DNA of 7,370 nucleotides from an uncultured Clostridia bacterium (lineage in GTDB: Bacteria > Bacillota > Clostridia > Oscillospirales > Butyricicoccaceae): NCBI GenBank assembly GCA_910586575.1, contig CAJUJQ010000153.1, forward strand, positions 1 through 7,370, given 5' to 3'. A program made the position numbers and the translations under genes. The notes below the pieces were generated by a model that saw only the letters and a list, made by a program, of their open reading frames with translations, did no database searches and was not told where the DNA came from. This document shows, one piece after another, positions 6,137 to 7,370 of the stretch (its first letter is position 1; every line of letters starts with the position of its first letter).

Positions 6137-6691
6137 ATGAGGGCAGACCTGAAACCGTATGAAACCAAGATGAAGAAAACGCTGGACGTACTCTCCAAGG
6201 ATTTGGCGGCTATCCGCGCGGGGCGCGCTAACCCGCACGTCCTGGACAAAATCACGATTGATTATTACGGCACCGCGACCCCGCTGAACCAGGTGGCGGC
6301 GATTGCGTCGCCTGACCCGCGTTCGCTTTCCATCCAGCCCTGGGACGCAAAGACGCTCAAGCCGATTGAAAAGGCAATCCAGACCTCCGACCTGGGCATT
6401 AACCCGCAGAACGACGGCAAGCAAATCCGTTTGACCTTCCCGCCGCTGACTGAGGACCGCCGTAAGGAGCTGATCAAGCAGGTGGCCAAGATTGGCGAGG
6501 AATCCAAGGTCGCGCTGCGCAACATCCGCCGTGACGCCATTGACAAGTGCAAGACCGCGACCAAGAAATCGGAAATGACCGAGGATGAGCAGAAGGACGC
6601 CGAAAAGAAGATGCAGGAAATGACCGACAAGTATGTCAAGGAAATCGACGGTATGACCGCGAAGAAATCCAAGGAGCTTTCTGAGGTATAA
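6137..6691 (+). CDS. frr: Ribosome recycling factor
   Basis: RRF works with EF-G to split the post-termination ribosome and release mRNA and tRNA. The 184 residues match the usual length of about 185. Domain I helices are seen in the N-terminal KPYETKMKKTLDVLSKDLAAIRAGRANPHVLD and in the long charged C-terminal helices. Domain II carries YYGTATPLNQVAAIASPDPRSL-type sequence from about residue 43. The signature RNIRRDA (128-134) and the final acidic/basic helix ending KSKELSEV are classic. A perfect AGGAGG (6121-6126) sits inside the end of pyrH, whose stop is 2 bp before this ATG, so the pair is co-transcribed and probably coupled. No sign of damage or of an odd start. Confidence 0.97.
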   Translation: MRADLKPYETKMKKTLDVLSKDLAAIRAGRANPHVLDKITIDYYGTATPLNQVAAIASPDPRSLSIQPWDAKTLKPIEKAIQTSDLGINPQNDGKQIRLTFPPLTEDRRKELIKQVAKIGEESKVALRNIRRDAIDKCKTATKKSEMTEDEQKDAEKKMQEMTDKYVKEIDGMTAKKSKELSEV

Positions 6692-6728
6692 CGGCGGATT
6701 ACGGATGAAAAAGCCCAAAAAAGTTTGT

Positions 6729-6757
6729 TTGATGGTATGACCCCGGATTTTTAGGGT
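6729..6757 (+). promoter_or_regulatory. Weak candidate promoter upstream of uppS
   Basis: TTGATG (6729-6734) and TAGGGT (6752-6757) are 17 bases apart. The -35 matches four of six consensus bases but the -10 only three of six. It lies between frr and the terminator-like hairpin, so transcripts from it would still have to pass that hairpin. Reported only because uppS otherwise lacks an obvious promoter. Confidence 0.2.
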
Positions 6758-6793
6758 ATCTTTATGAAATCGCGCGGTTTGCGCGGGAAAGCT

Positions 6794-6821
6794 CGGGCGG
6801 CGTTTCGCCGCCCGTTTTCTT
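6794..6821 (+). terminator. Intrinsic-terminator-like hairpin between frr and uppS
   Basis: Arms CGGGCGGCG (6794-6802) and CGCCGCCCG (6806-6814) pair perfectly over 9 bp with a TTT loop, followed by TTTTCTT (6815-6821). This is a good intrinsic terminator for pyrH-frr transcripts. It ends directly before the uppS ribosome binding site, so uppS needs either read-through or its own promoter in the 6692-6793 gap. Confidence 0.75.
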
Positions 6822-6837
6822 GGGAGAAGAGGAAGCT

Positions 6838-7327
6838 ATGGCATTGTTTGGTTTTGGGAAGCCTGCCGCGCCTCCGGCGCGGCAGGTGCCCCGTCATATT
6901 GCGGTGACAATGGACGGCAACGGCCGTTGGGCGAAAAAGCGCGGCTTGCCGCGTTCGGCGGGGCACGCTGTCGGCGCGGAGACCTTCCGCACGATAGCCA
7001 CCTATTGCAAGGATATCGGCGTGCGGTATTTTACGGTTTATGCCTTTTCGACCGAAAACTGGAAGCGCCCGCAGGAGGAAGTGGACGCGCTGATGGATTT
7101 GTTTCGGAAGTATCTGCGCGAGGCGGCGGAAACCATGGCGGCGCGCGGTGTTGCGGTGCGTATCCTGGGGGATTTGACCCCGCTGCCGGAGGATATCAAA
7201 ACACTGATCCGGGAAACAGCGGAGATTGCCGACACGCTTGGGGAGGATGCGGCGACCGCTTCGCTGTGCATCAATTACGGCGGAAGGGACGAAATCAAAA
7301 ACGCGGTGCGCCGCATTGCCGGACAGG
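6838..7327 (+). CDS. uppS: Undecaprenyl diphosphate synthase, N-terminal part (3' end lost at contig end)
   Basis: This cis-prenyltransferase adds eight isopentenyl units to farnesyl diphosphate, making the C55 lipid carrier for peptidoglycan and teichoic acid. The first 163 residues are genomic. They include the catalytic Asp D26 in HIAVTMDGNGRWA, GHAVGAETF (43-50) with the conserved His, the YAFSTENWKRP motif (68-78) and INYGGRDEI (145-153). The last conserved block (RTSGE...RLSNFLLWQ) is missing because the sequence becomes sequencing adapter at 7328. The codons read as EIGRAHV plus a stop at 7348-7350 are artefact. A full protein would have about 230-250 residues. I start at the ATG at 6838, with AGAGGA a few bases upstream; a TTG at 6820 lies in the T-run of the terminator and is unlikely. 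In Firmicutes uppS commonly follows frr and precedes cdsA. Confidence 0.93.
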
Positions 7328-7370
7328 AGATCGGAAGAGCACACGTCTGAACTCCAGTCACCTCCAATCA
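7328..7370 (+). other. Illumina TruSeq adapter sequence (non-genomic contamination)
   Basis: Bases 7328-7361 match, without mismatch, the 34-base TruSeq read-1 3' adapter that begins AGATCGGAAGAGC and ends CCAGTCAC. The next eight bases, CTCCAATC (7362-7369), sit where the sample index lies, and the final A (7370) fits the first base of the following constant segment. The sequence is recalled from knowledge of the library chemistry. It interrupts the uppS reading frame at the exact contig end and should be trimmed. Confidence 0.97.

Noticed and set aside
6705..6740. Eleven-codon reading frame (MKKPKKVCLMV) between frr and uppS, possible leader peptide
   Set aside because: There is no good ribosome binding site, no run of a regulatory amino acid, and no alternative hairpin pairing visible to support attenuation.
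6751..7344. Long minus-strand reading frame opposite uppS, beginning MCSSDL
   Set aside because: Its first codons are the reverse complement of the sequencing adapter, and the rest is the antisense shadow of a clear uppS gene with no recognisable domain.

Overview
The window looks like the end of an assembled contig from a Gram-positive anaerobe of the Clostridia, probably Oscillospirales or a close relative. The evidence is strong AGGAGG-type ribosome binding sites, a fairly GC-rich coding style, and a typical Clostridia gene set: metallo-hydrolase plus DUF3006, an EFR1-type flavodoxin/ferredoxin, an ECF sigma factor with a DUF4179-like anti-sigma partner, and pyrH-frr-uppS. The taxonomic placement is inference.

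Layout. (1) Positions 1-679, plus strand: the 3' part of a ComEC-type metallo-beta-lactamase-fold hydrolase, overlapping by 4 bp a small DUF3006 protein. (2) 731-3455, plus strand: a diaminopimelate decarboxylase of a divergent lysA type, a secreted lipoprotein of unknown function, and a flavodoxin-like protein with two [4Fe-4S] motifs. The last two are 14 bp apart and probably co-transcribed. (3) 3476-3508: a near-perfect 15-bp-stem hairpin between convergent genes that should work as a terminator in both directions. (4) 5164-3525, minus strand: an ECF sigma factor overlapping its membrane-anchored putative anti-sigma factor by 4 bp, a self-contained signalling module. (5) 5165-5414: a divergent promoter region with a good sigma-A promoter for pyrH, an extended -10 candidate for the sigma operon and a 7-bp palindrome. 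(6) 5415-7327, plus strand: pyrH (UMP kinase), frr (ribosome recycling factor) and a truncated uppS (undecaprenyl diphosphate synthase), the conserved housekeeping cluster linking pyrimidine supply, translation and cell-envelope lipid carrier synthesis. A hairpin plus T-run lies between frr and uppS.

The clearest unusual signal is technical. The last 43 bases (7328-7370) are not genomic: they match the Illumina TruSeq read-1 3' adapter followed by what looks like an 8-base index. The uppS reading frame therefore ends in artefactual codons (EIGRAHV and a false stop), and the true gene simply runs off the contig.

I see no mobile element, CRISPR array, tRNA or rRNA, and no convincing new system. 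The most biologically interesting pieces are the sigma/anti-sigma pair with its unassigned extracellular domain, the lipoprotein/EFR1 pair, and the lysA variant with altered active-site motifs.
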